Shown here piece by piece: positions 23,904 through 31,285 of a stretch of DNA of 64,000 bases (the stretch's first letter is position 1; every line of letters starts with the position of its first letter). The DNA is from Bacteroidales bacterium (lineage in GTDB: Bacteria; Bacteroidota; Bacteroidia; Bacteroidales; UBA932). The DNA lies in NCBI GenBank assembly GCA_024398105.1, contig JAKSJP010000007.1:1-64000 (forward strand), read 5' to 3'. The position numbers and the translations under genes are program-made. Under the pieces are notes generated by a model. The model searched no databases and was not told the origin of the DNA. It saw only the letters and a program-made list of their open reading frames with translations.

Positions 23904-24671
23904 CTAGTGTTTCATTCCACGAGAAGTCTTCTTCTCTTCAGCCTGATCCTTCTGCTGCTTAGCTTCTTTCTCTTTCCTTGCCTCCTTCTTCTGAGTGTTG
24001 TCCTGAGTCTGGTTCTGAGCCTGAGCCTCTGCGGCTTTCTTCTGCTCACGAAGCCACTCCGGAGTAGTATAGACTGCACGTCTCTCATAGGCTGAGAACT
24101 GAACACATGACTCGAACTTCTCGCCTTTGGAATTTGTGAGATCCTTCAGATGAACAGGCTCTCCTTTGAGATAGGCTGCCTTCTGCTCATCGTTCATTAC
24201 GACTCCGGCGATCTTTCCTTCCACGCCACCTTCCTTAGGGAGTGTAGCATATTGGGTAGGGAATGTAACGAGTCGATTGGTTTCAGGATTGAGACTCACG
24301 AATACGGAGTTCTCCTTGCCGTCCTTGTCTTTGAAAACAAGTGGACTGCCGGCATGGCCTGTGTCCAGTAGCTGTTTCTTCTGTTCCTCGCTTAATTGAG
24401 TTCCATAGACTCCGATCCAGTCTTTCATGGTCGGCTTCTCGCATCTGGTCTGCATGTCGATTTTCCAGGTGTCTCCAGACTTGTAGCAGCGAATTGCTGC
24501 TTCGCCTTCAATCTTCTGACCGCCATCGTTTCTGAAGAATGGAACCGGTTTACTGTAGTTACCATAGAGAAGTCGGTCGAGATTGCCAGTCTTCTCCATT
24601 CTCTCCCTAGTGATGCCCCATTTCTTGAGTTCATCCCAAGGAAGGTCATCAGGTGTGATTCTGTTTGACAT
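23904..24671 (-). CDS. DUF4099/DUF3945-type mobile-element protein (255 aa)
   Basis: A protein common to Bacteroidota conjugative and mobilizable elements, of unknown biochemical role. Residues 1-60 carry the DUF4099-like start (DLPWDELKKWGITRERMEKTG), and residues 85-200 carry repeats of the DUF3945 kind (LSEEQKKQLLDTGHAG, MNDEQKAAYLKGEPVHL). The last 50 residues are a highly charged Lys/Glu/Gln coiled tail. It is co-transcribed with the primase upstream and the ArdC-like gene downstream. Its place next to DNA-processing genes suggests a part in topoisomerase- or primase-linked DNA handling, which is inference. Confidence 0.7.
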   Translation of the reverse strand: MSNRITPDDLPWDELKKWGITRERMEKTGNLDRLLYGNYSKPVPFFRNDGGQKIEGEAAIRCYKSGDTWKIDMQTRCEKPTMKDWIGVYGTQLSEEQKKQLLDTGHAGSPLVFKDKDGKENSVFVSLNPETNRLVTFPTQYATLPKEGGVEGKIAGVVMNDEQKAAYLKGEPVHLKDLTNSKGEKFESCVQFSAYERRAVYTTPEWLREQKKAAEAQAQNQTQDNTQKKEARKEKEAKQQKDQAEEKKTSRGMKH

Positions 24672-24682
24672 AGTGATAGTTT

Positions 24683-25630
24683 TTATAGTTTATGTTGATT
24701 GGTTAGACTGGGAGGTTCTTCTCCCAGGGATTTCTGCTTGTCCAGCAGATATTCGTTCATATCGTTGTGATGTGCATATCCGGAACTGAAATCCCAGACA
24801 TGTGTATCCGGGTTTAACGCCTTGATCTTCTGAAGGCATTCACGCCCTGTTTGGTCATTGTCCAGATAAGCTTCCGCCCATTCATGCTTGCTGATATATT
24901 CAGTCGCATGTTTGACATTGGTGGTGGAATTGAGTACGCAGACATCACATGGAGGCGTGAGCTGCATGTTAAGTTCCATCCAACTGAGGAAATTGAAGTA
25001 TCCTTCAAACACCATGACCCTGTCAGAAGATGGCTCCGTAGAATGTAAGCCATGGCTATTGATGGTCGTCAAGGCTGACTGAGTGGTGCCCTTGAAGCCT
25101 TCGCTTCTGATAACCCATCCTCCGGAATTGTTCGAAAATCCCACACCGGTAAAGGTCTTGCCATTATTATGGTTTGTATATGTGATCTCCTTGCAGTAGC
25201 GCTCCGCTAGTTCCAAGCTGATTCCTCTCGATGCGATGTAATCTGTGAGTCTCAGGTTCTGGAAACGGTCACTTGTCTTGGTAACTTCAAGACTGCGCTC
25301 TCTTTCTTTTGCGGCTATATGTACTGGTTTGTCTTCTTTGAGATCGATGTATTTGCCATCGAGTTCCCAGAGGAAGGCAATAGCCTCTCGGAATCCGCAC
25401 CCTTTGAGTTGTCGGACCAGCTCGATGTTTGATCCTCCTTGGCCTGTACCATGATCGAACCATTGCCATGATCCGTTCTTGTAGGCAACGCTCATAGATG
25501 GAGTTGATTCATCACGGAATGGAGAGTAGTACATATAGCCTCTATGGGCTGTGTTACATCCCAATCCGGCAAGAGTCTTCTCTATGGATACCGAAGATTT
25601 GAGTCTATCTATGTCTTCTTGAGAAATCAT
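24683..25630 (-). CDS. Toprim-type DNA primase with degenerate zinc domain (315 aa)
   Basis: Probably primes the complementary strand after transfer. The N-terminus (residues 1-75) has the shape of the CHC2 zinc domain (YYSPFRDESTPS, then WQWFDHGTGQGG), but all four zinc ligands are replaced. The Toprim domain follows with VMVFEGYFNFLSW (catalytic Glu, about residue 206) and AYLDNDQTG (the DxD-type motif, about 265). Length fits short plasmid primases of Bacteroidota. It is the first gene of the minus-strand operon. The start is ATG 25630; the promoter is about 100 bp further up, beyond the palindrome at 25720. Confidence 0.8.
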   Translation of the reverse strand: MISQEDIDRLKSSVSIEKTLAGLGCNTAHRGYMYYSPFRDESTPSMSVAYKNGSWQWFDHGTGQGGSNIELVRQLKGCGFREAIAFLWELDGKYIDLKEDKPVHIAAKERERSLEVTKTSDRFQNLRLTDYIASRGISLELAERYCKEITYTNHNNGKTFTGVGFSNNSGGWVIRSEGFKGTTQSALTTINSHGLHSTEPSSDRVMVFEGYFNFLSWMELNMQLTPPCDVCVLNSTTNVKHATEYISKHEWAEAYLDNDQTGRECLQKIKALNPDTHVWDFSSGYAHHNDMNEYLLDKQKSLGEEPPSLTNQHKL

Positions 25631-25719
25631 GCTACAATTGTCCGATTATTTAGTACAAAACCAAATTATTGCTATCTTTGTATCGTTAGTGCTATATTAG
25701 TCGCAATTATTAAATATAA

Positions 25720-25738
25720 TGTACGAATATTTCGTACA
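25720..25738. promoter_or_regulatory. Perfect palindromic operator O1
   Basis: TGTACGAA-TAT-TTCGTACA has two perfect 8-bp arms. It begins right at the end of the minus-strand -7 box (25744-25737) and so covers the transcription start of the primase operon. It lies 79 bp before the HTH gene. This is the best copy of a motif also found at 11913, 17292 and 25795. Confidence 0.75.
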
Positions 25739-25768
25739 AATATATCATTTCAATTGCTGCTAATCAAA
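25737..25768 (-). promoter_or_regulatory. Promoter of the primase-ArdC operon
   Basis: Minus-strand -33 box TTTG (25768-25765), 20-bp spacer and -7 box TATATTTG (25744-25737), an exact consensus. Transcription should start inside the O1 palindrome. Confidence 0.75.
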
Positions 25769-25794
25769 ATATTTGTAGAGATTTTTAATTAGCT

Positions 25795-25813
25795 TGTAGC
25801 AATATTTCGTGCA
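25795..25813 (+). promoter_or_regulatory. Operator-like site O2 before the HTH gene
   Basis: TGTAGCAATATTTCGTGCA matches O1 at 16 of 19 positions and ends 4 bp before the HTH start codon. This placement suits autoregulation by the HTH protein. Confidence 0.6.
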
Positions 25814-25816
25814 GTT

Positions 25817-26074
25817 ATGGATGAAAACAAGAAGAGAGAGATCAACCGTAATCTCCCTATCAACACAAACAGAACTCCTAGCAAACGCATGCGTCCAGCA
25901 CTTGAGGCGCTTCTTGACGAGGGTGTATCAATTGCAGACCTCGCAGAGAAAATGGGTATGTCCAGATCAAGCCTGAGTCGCTGGTTCCAGATAGATGATG
26001 CGAAGCTTTCTGGTCTTGAAGAGATTGGAAAGGTACTTGGATATCATGTAGAGTGGAAGTTCGTGAAAGATTAG
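25817..26074 (+). CDS. Small HTH (XRE-like) regulator (85 aa)
   Basis: A likely repressor of the element. Residues 36-60 form a clear helix-turn-helix (VSIADLAEKMGMSRSSLSRWF), followed by a short helix and a C-terminal strand (LGYHVEWKFVKD). The N-terminus is basic and unstructured. The start ATG is 4 bp after the O2 operator, and O1 is 79 bp upstream, so the protein probably controls itself, the divergent primase operon and, through similar sites, the fimbrial and mobilization operons. Which protein binds these sites is inferred from nearness. The GHKL cassette begins 22 bp after its stop and may share its transcript. Confidence 0.75.
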   Translation: MDENKKREINRNLPINTNRTPSKRMRPALEALLDEGVSIADLAEKMGMSRSSLSRWFQIDDAKLSGLEEIGKVLGYHVEWKFVKD

Positions 26075-26095
26075 CCTTATGATGTCGTATATTTT

Positions 26096-27184
26096 ATGAG
26101 TGGCAAAGGACTTCATTTTGCCAGGAGAGTAAAAAGAAACGGAGATAATAAATCCTGGCGTCTAAGCATCCGACACAAGAAAAGGGTTAGACTAAAACGA
26201 AAGTCTTTGTTGGGATTGTCGCGTGTCCAAATTAAAAGTCAAAATTTATTTAAGAGGAGATTTGCTGATTACCAAGCGATTAAAGCGCCATCATATTTCT
26301 CGCTAATAGAGAATCCCGATAAAGTTCTTAAGTTTATTGCTCAACTAACAGCGGCTTTCAATAAAAGGCGCAAGGTGTTTGTAAAATTGAAGGATCTTTC
26401 GTTTATATCTAACGATGCGTTAGTTTTGCTATTGTCTAATGTAGCCCAATTTAAAGCAGCGAAAATTGCATTCAATGGAGATAGACCAAAGAACAAAGAA
26501 ATTGCTAAAATAATTGAGGAGTCAGGATTCTATTCCATTTTGTATTCAAGAAAAGATATCGGATTAAATAATGAGGTGACTATAAGCAGAGATCAAATTA
26601 TTACTCATGGAAAAAAGAATGTTGATTCAGAATTGACAGCTAAACTTATACATGACACTTCACCATATTTGTGGGGAAAGGCACAAAGATGTCAAGGTGT
26701 ACAGCGCATATTTATTGAGTTAATGCAGAATACGAATAACCATGCCAGTCATACTGCAGGAGACAAATACTGGTGGTTAAGCTCATCCAGGAAGGAGGAT
26801 CCTAAACGATTGTGCTATGCCTTTATCGACTACGGTATGGGAATTTTTAATAGTTTACGCACGAAACAGCCAGGTGAGAAATTTTACGGTTGGATTGATA
26901 AGTTGAAGTCGTTGATTGACACATCAAAAAACAGCAATGTCTTAAAGTCAATGCTCTCAGGAGAATTTCATAAGACGGTAACAAAAAAGTATTACAGGGG
27001 GAAGGGCCTTCCTGGAATATACAATGAAATTGCCAAGGGAGCAATTACAAAACTTATTGTTATCTCCAATGATGCCTATGCTGATCCATTAGCGAATAAG
27101 TATTTCGATCTTCAAAATAAACTTGATGGAACATTCGTATATTTTGAGGTAGATAGTAGTTGCAAACACTTTAATGAGATTTAG
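26096..27184 (+). CDS. STAS-GHKL ATPase, first gene of a signalling-like cassette (362 aa)
   Basis: Residues 1-50 are basic (many Lys/Arg). Residues 68-145 look like a STAS-type domain (KVFVKLKDLSFISNDALVLLL). Residues 195-345 form a Bergerat-fold ATPase: the N box IFIELMQNTNNHA with Glu208 and Asn212, the G1 box DYGMG from Asp245, and the G2 box RGKGLPG at 301-307. This is the domain type of SpoIIAB-like kinases, Hsp90, MutL and MORC proteins. The AT-rich gene is followed after 6 bp by a STAS-like DUF4325 gene and then a membrane protein. A partner-switch role is inferred from the domain pair. No defence family with this exact order is known to me. Confidence 0.7.
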   Translation: MSGKGLHFARRVKRNGDNKSWRLSIRHKKRVRLKRKSLLGLSRVQIKSQNLFKRRFADYQAIKAPSYFSLIENPDKVLKFIAQLTAAFNKRRKVFVKLKDLSFISNDALVLLLSNVAQFKAAKIAFNGDRPKNKEIAKIIEESGFYSILYSRKDIGLNNEVTISRDQIITHGKKNVDSELTAKLIHDTSPYLWGKAQRCQGVQRIFIELMQNTNNHASHTAGDKYWWLSSSRKEDPKRLCYAFIDYGMGIFNSLRTKQPGEKFYGWIDKLKSLIDTSKNSNVLKSMLSGEFHKTVTKKYYRGKGLPGIYNEIAKGAITKLIVISNDAYADPLANKYFDLQNKLDGTFVYFEVDSSCKHFNEI

Positions 27185-27190
27185 TACATT

Positions 27191-27520
27191 ATGTTATTTA
27201 AAATTTCTGTTGACTTTTCTAAAACTCCTTCAGCTAGGACTGAGTCAGAGGGGAAACATCCGGGTGAGAGCCTCAGGGCTATGCTTGTCCCTCTTATAAG
27301 GACATGCCTTGAAACTGGGGAAGAACTGACAATTGATCTTGACGGAACATCAGGATATGGGACATCTTTTCTGGAAGAGGTATTTGGTGGCTTGATTAGA
27401 GAAGAGCACTTTTCTTTCGACCAGTTACAAATCATCCATTATATTTCTGAAGAAGAACCAGACCTTATAGATGAGATAAAGCAAGATATTATAGATGCTA
27501 GGGATAATGAAAAAGAGTAG
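27191..27520 (+). CDS. STAS-like DUF4325 protein (109 aa)
   Basis: The small protein follows the DUF4325 (STAS-like) pattern: a strand and linker, then a central ELTIDLDGTSGYGTSFLEEVF with the typical acidic strand and Gly-rich turn (residues about 48-68), then a FGGLIREEHF helix. STAS proteins act as antagonists or substrates of GHKL kinases. Here the gene lies directly after a GHKL protein and overlaps the next by 14 bp. The start is ATG 27191, 6 bp after the preceding stop. It is the likely regulated partner of the ATPase. The serine that would be phosphorylated in a SpoIIAA-like switch could be the Ser of GTS, but this is a guess. Confidence 0.75.
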   Translation: MLFKISVDFSKTPSARTESEGKHPGESLRAMLVPLIRTCLETGEELTIDLDGTSGYGTSFLEEVFGGLIREEHFSFDQLQIIHYISEEEPDLIDEIKQDIIDARDNEKE

Positions 27521-28109
27521 GCTACTGTATGGCATCATCGGTGTTGTCATTTTTTCATCAGGATGGATTGTTGGTCTATTAGTTAAAGATTGGGCATGGT
27601 TTGAGTATGATAACTCCTTTAACTTGTTCGATCTGTTTTATACTGTGGTTTCTGTTGGACTTGCTGTATATATAGCAAGGGCGATAGAGAAAGGTGTGCA
27701 GGATAGAAGGAATCAAAAGGATATCATTATTGGCAGGATTGATGCCGTTGACTCGCAACTTGAACAACTCCTCTCATGTTTTGTGTTGAATAATAAAAAG
27801 TATTCAATAGATAACACTGTTATTTTGGGACGAGCTAAACGCATTGGGATGGATGCAAAAAAATATGAGAGGTTTATTCAGAAGTATTATCCTGAATTCG
27901 CCAATTCAAAAGAATACAAAGACACAATAATTAATACTAGAAAGCTAGTAAAACTTTGCACAGAATTGCCGAAAAAGCCAAGCCCGAATATATCCTGTGT
28001 AAATGATGTATGGAGCTATTCTTCAGAGCGCTTTTGGGAAATACAACAGGAATTGAGCCGTTTGAGGGAACTATGTTTCAATTTATCCCTTTTACTAAAT
28101 GGCCAATAG
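27507..28109 (+). CDS. Two-TM membrane protein with coiled-coil domain (200 aa)
   Basis: Candidate membrane effector of the GHKL cassette. Two transmembrane helices lie near residues 5-25 and 38-60, followed by an amphipathic helical cytoplasmic part with a long coiled-coil-like segment (KGVQDRRNQKDIIIGRIDAVDSQLEQLL by position about 63-90) and a second helix at the C-terminus. The start at 27507 gives a normal positive-inside N-terminus (MKKSR); an in-frame ATG at 27495 would add four residues. Both starts lie inside the DUF4325 gene, so translation is coupled. A terminator follows 7 bp after the stop. Two-TM proteins are frequent pore-forming effectors in defence systems; here it is inference. 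Confidence 0.65.
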   Translation: MKKSRLLYGIIGVVIFSSGWIVGLLVKDWAWFEYDNSFNLFDLFYTVVSVGLAVYIARAIEKGVQDRRNQKDIIIGRIDAVDSQLEQLLSCFVLNNKKYSIDNTVILGRAKRIGMDAKKYERFIQKYYPEFANSKEYKDTIINTRKLVKLCTELPKKPSPNISCVNDVWSYSSERFWEIQQELSRLRELCFNLSLLLNGQ

Positions 28110-28116
28110 CGGTTTA

Positions 28117-28143
28117 CAGCAGGATTCGTCCTGCTGTTTTTTG
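28117..28143 (+). terminator. Strong intrinsic terminator after the GHKL cassette
   Basis: CAGCAGGA (28117-28124) and TCCTGCTG (28129-28136) form a perfect 8-bp stem with a TTCG tetraloop, followed by six T. Confidence 0.9.
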
Positions 28144-28198
28144 TTACAACACGATTTCGCACAATATAACATAATCTCGCATAAAGAATTCCGAAACG

Positions 28199-28230
28199 TT
28201 TGCACGGAGTCTTAATATTATCTATGTTTG
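28199..28230 (+). promoter_or_regulatory. Promoter of the xis-int operon
   Basis: TTTG (28199-28202), 20-bp spacer, TATGTTTG (28223-28230), an exact consensus pair. The leader to ATG 28303 is about 65 nt. The palindromic operator motif is not present here, so integration genes may be regulated apart from the rest. Confidence 0.75.
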
Positions 28231-28302
28231 TCGCAAATAATAGTACATGATACTTAAAAAATTGCATCAGATAGTTATTGATTCTTTACTAACGTTTACA
28301 TT

Positions 28303-28599
28303 ATGATTGAACCTTCTTCAGAATTACAGGATCGAAAAAACCTAGAGGCTCTTCTTGCCTCGCAAGCCTCAATGGCAGAGACATTACAGTCCATACTTCA
28401 GGAATTAATCAAGCCAGACAGAAAGTATGTTTACGGAATTCAAGGTCTTGCGGACCTCCTTCATTGCAGCAGGCTAACTGCACAGCGTATAAAGAATTCC
28501 GGAAAGATAGACGATGCAACAATACAGTTTGAAAGGACCGTGATTTTTGATGCTGACAAGGTCATGGAATCGCTTAAAGTCAGTCGTAAGAAGAAATAG
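28303..28599 (+). CDS. Excisionase-like HTH protein (98 aa)
   Basis: Likely directionality factor for the recombinase. After a helical N-terminus (SMAETLQSILQELI, about residues 22-36), residues 42-98 resemble a winged-helix of the DUF3853/excisionase type (YGIQGLADLLHCSRLTAQRIKNSGKI, then FDADKVMESL). It starts under a strong promoter and ends 2 bp before the integrase start, an arrangement usual for Bacteroidota integrative elements. Whether it drives excision or is a small transcription factor cannot be told from sequence. Confidence 0.7.
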   Translation: MIEPSSELQDRKNLEALLASQASMAETLQSILQELIKPDRKYVYGIQGLADLLHCSRLTAQRIKNSGKIDDATIQFERTVIFDADKVMESLKVSRKKK

Positions 28600-28601
28600 C
28601 C

Positions 28602-29903
28602 ATGGCAATCTTTAATTTTCAGGCTCCTAAAGCCTCTTTTTCTCTGAGAAACATCCCGGACAAGCAAGGCCGAAAGGCTCTCTACATAAAGTTCTTCATC
28701 GATGGAAAGTATGTAATGAAGAGTACTGATATATGGCTGAAACCTCGCCAGTGGGATTCGGTTGAACAGTTGGTGATCAATTCTGCTGAAGCTAATGAAC
28801 TGAACAAGATACTATATAATCTAAAAGAAAAGACTGAACGTCTTATCAAGCAGAATTATGGTGAATCTGTTACGGCTGATGACATTCGGGCGCTTCTTTC
28901 AGAAAAAGATCCAGAACAGAAACCTCGTCGAGATTTCATTGAATATGCTAAAGAGGTGAACCATACTCTATATAATAAGGGAAAGAATGGATATCGTTCT
29001 TGGCATTCAAAGGATATGAATATTGATATGTTCGCAAATTTCGTCCATGAAAAGCTCGAGCTCAAGACTCTTTATCTTGATGGTTTGCAGGTCACATACT
29101 TTGATAAATACATTGCCTATAGACTGAATGAACGTAAGAATAAAAGCAGGGAGGGAATTAACAAGACACTGGTCCCTTTATATGAGGCAATCAAATATGC
29201 TGTCAAGACAGGAGAGATTGAGGCTCCGAGTGTGGCTGCCATTGTCGACAACTACATCAGCATACGTGAAACGAAATACTCGACTAAGATCTCAGAGTCT
29301 AAAGTGAGGTTTCTCACAGAAGATCAAATGAAGCAGCTAGCAGATTTCTGGAAAAGCCAGGGGAAAGGGTCACGAAAGGACGCACTGGATATGTTTTTCT
29401 TTTCCTTCTATTCTTGTGGCCTGCGTATTTCCGACCTCGTAACTTTGGAATGGAGACATGTTGATTTGAAAGAAAAGCAGATAAAGAAAGTCCAGGTTAA
29501 AACGAAGAAGGCGCCTTCTGTGACTATCCCTTTGACAGAATCAGCTATCGAGATCCTTTCCCGTTGGAAGGGACGTAATTCAAAGTACGTATTCAATTGT
29601 CTGGAAGAAGATTTTGACATCAAGAATGAAGAAGCGCTGGTGAGAAAGATTAACTCATGGGATAAGATTATCAATGGGCATCTGACCAGAACAAGTACAA
29701 CCCTGAATTTTCCTCTGAATCTGACGATCCACATGGCCAGGCACACATTTGCCGTAATAGCTCTCAACAATGGGGTTGATGTCTATATGATCAGCAAGCT
29801 TCTGGGGCACTCTTCAATCGTGGCAACGGAAAAGACCTATGCTGAATTCCTGAAGGAAAAAGTGACCGATGACGCGCATCGAGTGCTGGATCTTCATTTC
29901 TAA
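28602..29903 (+). CDS. int: Tyrosine recombinase / integrase (433 aa)
   Basis: Inserts and excises the element. N-terminal arm-binding and SAM-like domains cover residues 1-230 (FSLRNIPDKQGRKALYIKF start typical of Bacteroidota phage-integrase-SAM-5 proteins). The catalytic domain has Arg275 (CGLRISD), His377 with Arg380 (HMARH), His403 (LLGHSS) and nucleophile Tyr413 (TYAEF). Length fits the family. The gene lies at the right end of the element; a 9-bp inverted repeat flanks the 100 bp after it. No tRNA gene borders it, so the target is not a tRNA end on this side. Confidence 0.88.
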   Translation: MAIFNFQAPKASFSLRNIPDKQGRKALYIKFFIDGKYVMKSTDIWLKPRQWDSVEQLVINSAEANELNKILYNLKEKTERLIKQNYGESVTADDIRALLSEKDPEQKPRRDFIEYAKEVNHTLYNKGKNGYRSWHSKDMNIDMFANFVHEKLELKTLYLDGLQVTYFDKYIAYRLNERKNKSREGINKTLVPLYEAIKYAVKTGEIEAPSVAAIVDNYISIRETKYSTKISESKVRFLTEDQMKQLADFWKSQGKGSRKDALDMFFFSFYSCGLRISDLVTLEWRHVDLKEKQIKKVQVKTKKAPSVTIPLTESAIEILSRWKGRNSKYVFNCLEEDFDIKNEEALVRKINSWDKIINGHLTRTSTTLNFPLNLTIHMARHTFAVIALNNGVDVYMISKLLGHSSIVATEKTYAEFLKEKVTDDAHRVLDLHF

Positions 29904-30015
29904 TATGCAACTTTTTGTTGTATGATAATTTGGTCTAATTTGACAGAAAATGCCACTACAACACCATCAAATGCACATGTCTCTTCTTTCTCGGGAAGAA
30001 GAGCATGTTGCATAT
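29903..30015. other. Candidate right end of the element, integrase arm sites
   Basis: ATATGCAAC (29903-29911) recurs inverted as GTTGCATAT (30007-30015). A small hairpin, ATGCAAC with GTTGTAT, lies at 29905-29923. Paired short sites of this type next to an integrase gene often are recombinase-binding arms. The core site cannot be placed because the left end is not identified. Nothing else with coding potential is seen between 29,904 and 30,253. Confidence 0.4.
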
Positions 30016-30184
30016 GTGGAAGCGATGCTTTACCTTTGCGTTGTAAGGATGACTTTTTCTTTACGGACAGAGTTGGATGAAATTTGATACAGTGCTTATA
30101 TAAACAGCCTTACAGCCGTGTAGAATAAGGGTAAGTTCTTCTTCAACGAAGATGAGTATTAATCTTTGAAATAGAATGACTTAT

Positions 30185-30210
30185 GACGGCGATTATTCTT
30201 TTTCGCCGTC
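30185..30210 (+). terminator. Hairpin in the galE leader
   Basis: GACGGCGA (30185-30192) pairs with TCGCCGTC (30203-30210). The following stretch has few T, so it may be an attenuator or a leftover terminator. It lies 44 bp before galE, and rules against starting galE at the upstream ATG 30176. Confidence 0.4.
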
Positions 30211-30253
30211 TTCGCTTTATACGCACGCGCGCAAGGATCAGGATTTTTTTACC

Positions 30254-31285
30254 ATGAAGATATTACTTACAGGCGGAGCCGGATATATCGGCAGCCATAC
30301 AATCGTTGAGCTCGACCGTGCCGGCCATGAGGTCGTTGTTGTCGACAATTTCGTCAATTCTCAACCAGAGGCATTGCGCCGAGTAGAAAAGATCATCGGC
30401 AAGAAGGTGAAGTTCTACGAGGCTGACGTCCGCGACCGTGAGGCGCTCTCCAAGGTCTTCGAGGCTGAGGGCAGCACAGGTGCCATGATCGATGCGGTCA
30501 TCAATTTCGCCGGGCTCAAGGCAGTCGGTGAATCAGTCGCCAAGCCGTTGGAGTACTATGAGAACAACATGAACGGCGTCTTCGTCCTTGTCGATGTGAT
30601 GCGTTCCCATGGCTGTAAGAACATTATCTTCAGCTCAAGCGCCACGGTCTACGGAGACCCGGCCATGATTCCTATCACAGAGGAGTGCCCTAAGGGCCAG
30701 TGCACCAATCCTTACGGCTGGACCAAGTCCATGCTTGAGCAGGTGCTGATGGACGTCCAGAAAGCAGATCCGGAGTGGAACGTCGTCCTTCTCAGATATT
30801 TCAACCCTATCGGTGCCCATGAATCAGGACTGATCGGCGAAAACCCCAACGGTATTCCTAACAACCTGATGCCATACATCACCCAGACCGCTATCGGTAT
30901 GCGCAAGGAACTCGGCGTATTCGGCGACGATTATCCTACGCACGACGGCACAGGAGTACGCGACTACATCCATGTCGTCGATCTGGCATGCGGCCATGTC
31001 TGCGCGCTCAAGGCGATTTCTGAGAAGAAGGGTCTTGCGATCTATAACCTCGGCACGGGTCATGGTTACTCTGTCCTTGATGTCGTCAAGGCTTTTGAGA
31101 AGGTCAATGGCCTGAAGGTCCCTTATTCGATCAAGCCTCGCCGTCCTGGTGACATCGCTACCTGCTACTGCGACCCGGCTAAGGCAAAATCAGAACTCGG
31201 ATGGGAAGCGAAGTTCGGCATCGAAGAGATGTGCCGTGATTCATGGCGTTTCCAAAGCAACAACCCTAAAGGCTACGAAGCATAA
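30254..31285 (+). CDS. galE: UDP-glucose 4-epimerase (343 aa)
   Basis: Interconverts UDP-glucose and UDP-galactose with bound NAD. The SDR fold begins MKILLTGGAGYIGSH (Rossmann GxxGxxG at 7-13). The active-site serine region is IIFSSSATVYG and the Tyr/Lys pair lies in NPYGWTKSMLEQ. The GVRDYIHVVDLACGHV segment near 232-247 is diagnostic for GalE. Full length is about 340 aa, as here. An in-frame ATG at 30176 would add 26 residues with no homology and contains a hairpin, so ATG 30254 is preferred. The stop overlaps the start of the next epimerase gene (TAATG), so both belong to one operon that supplies nucleotide sugars. Confidence 0.93.
   Translation: MKILLTGGAGYIGSHTIVELDRAGHEVVVVDNFVNSQPEALRRVEKIIGKKVKFYEADVRDREALSKVFEAEGSTGAMIDAVINFAGLKAVGESVAKPLEYYENNMNGVFVLVDVMRSHGCKNIIFSSSATVYGDPAMIPITEECPKGQCTNPYGWTKSMLEQVLMDVQKADPEWNVVLLRYFNPIGAHESGLIGENPNGIPNNLMPYITQTAIGMRKELGVFGDDYPTHDGTGVRDYIHVVDLACGHVCALKAISEKKGLAIYNLGTGHGYSVLDVVKAFEKVNGLKVPYSIKPRRPGDIATCYCDPAKAKSELGWEAKFGIEEMCRDSWRFQSNNPKGYEA

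Larger units (their letters stand above)
12000..29903. mobile_element. Core of an integrative mobilizable element
   Basis: The region joins a replication initiator, iterons, a hairpin beside mobilization genes, a relaxase, a coupling protein, an ArdC-like protein, a Toprim primase, a small regulator, an excisionase-like protein and a tyrosine recombinase. No secretion ATPase or mating-bridge genes are seen, so it is probably mobilized by a helper. Base composition is lower in G+C than in the backbone after 30,250, above all in the cargo genes. The right end lies between 29,903 and about 30,200. The left end is not located. A shared operator suggests that the fimbrial operon (1173-11911) belongs to the element too. 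Confidence 0.75.

Noticed and set aside
13105..28300. CRISPR array
   Set aside because: The only regular repeats (16580-16835) are spaced by 2-13 bp with variants and no unique spacers; they are iteron-like.
12000..29903. Self-transmissible conjugative element
   Set aside because: No VirB4-like ATPase or TraG-TraN type channel genes are seen; only the TraO-like protein, relaxase and coupling protein.
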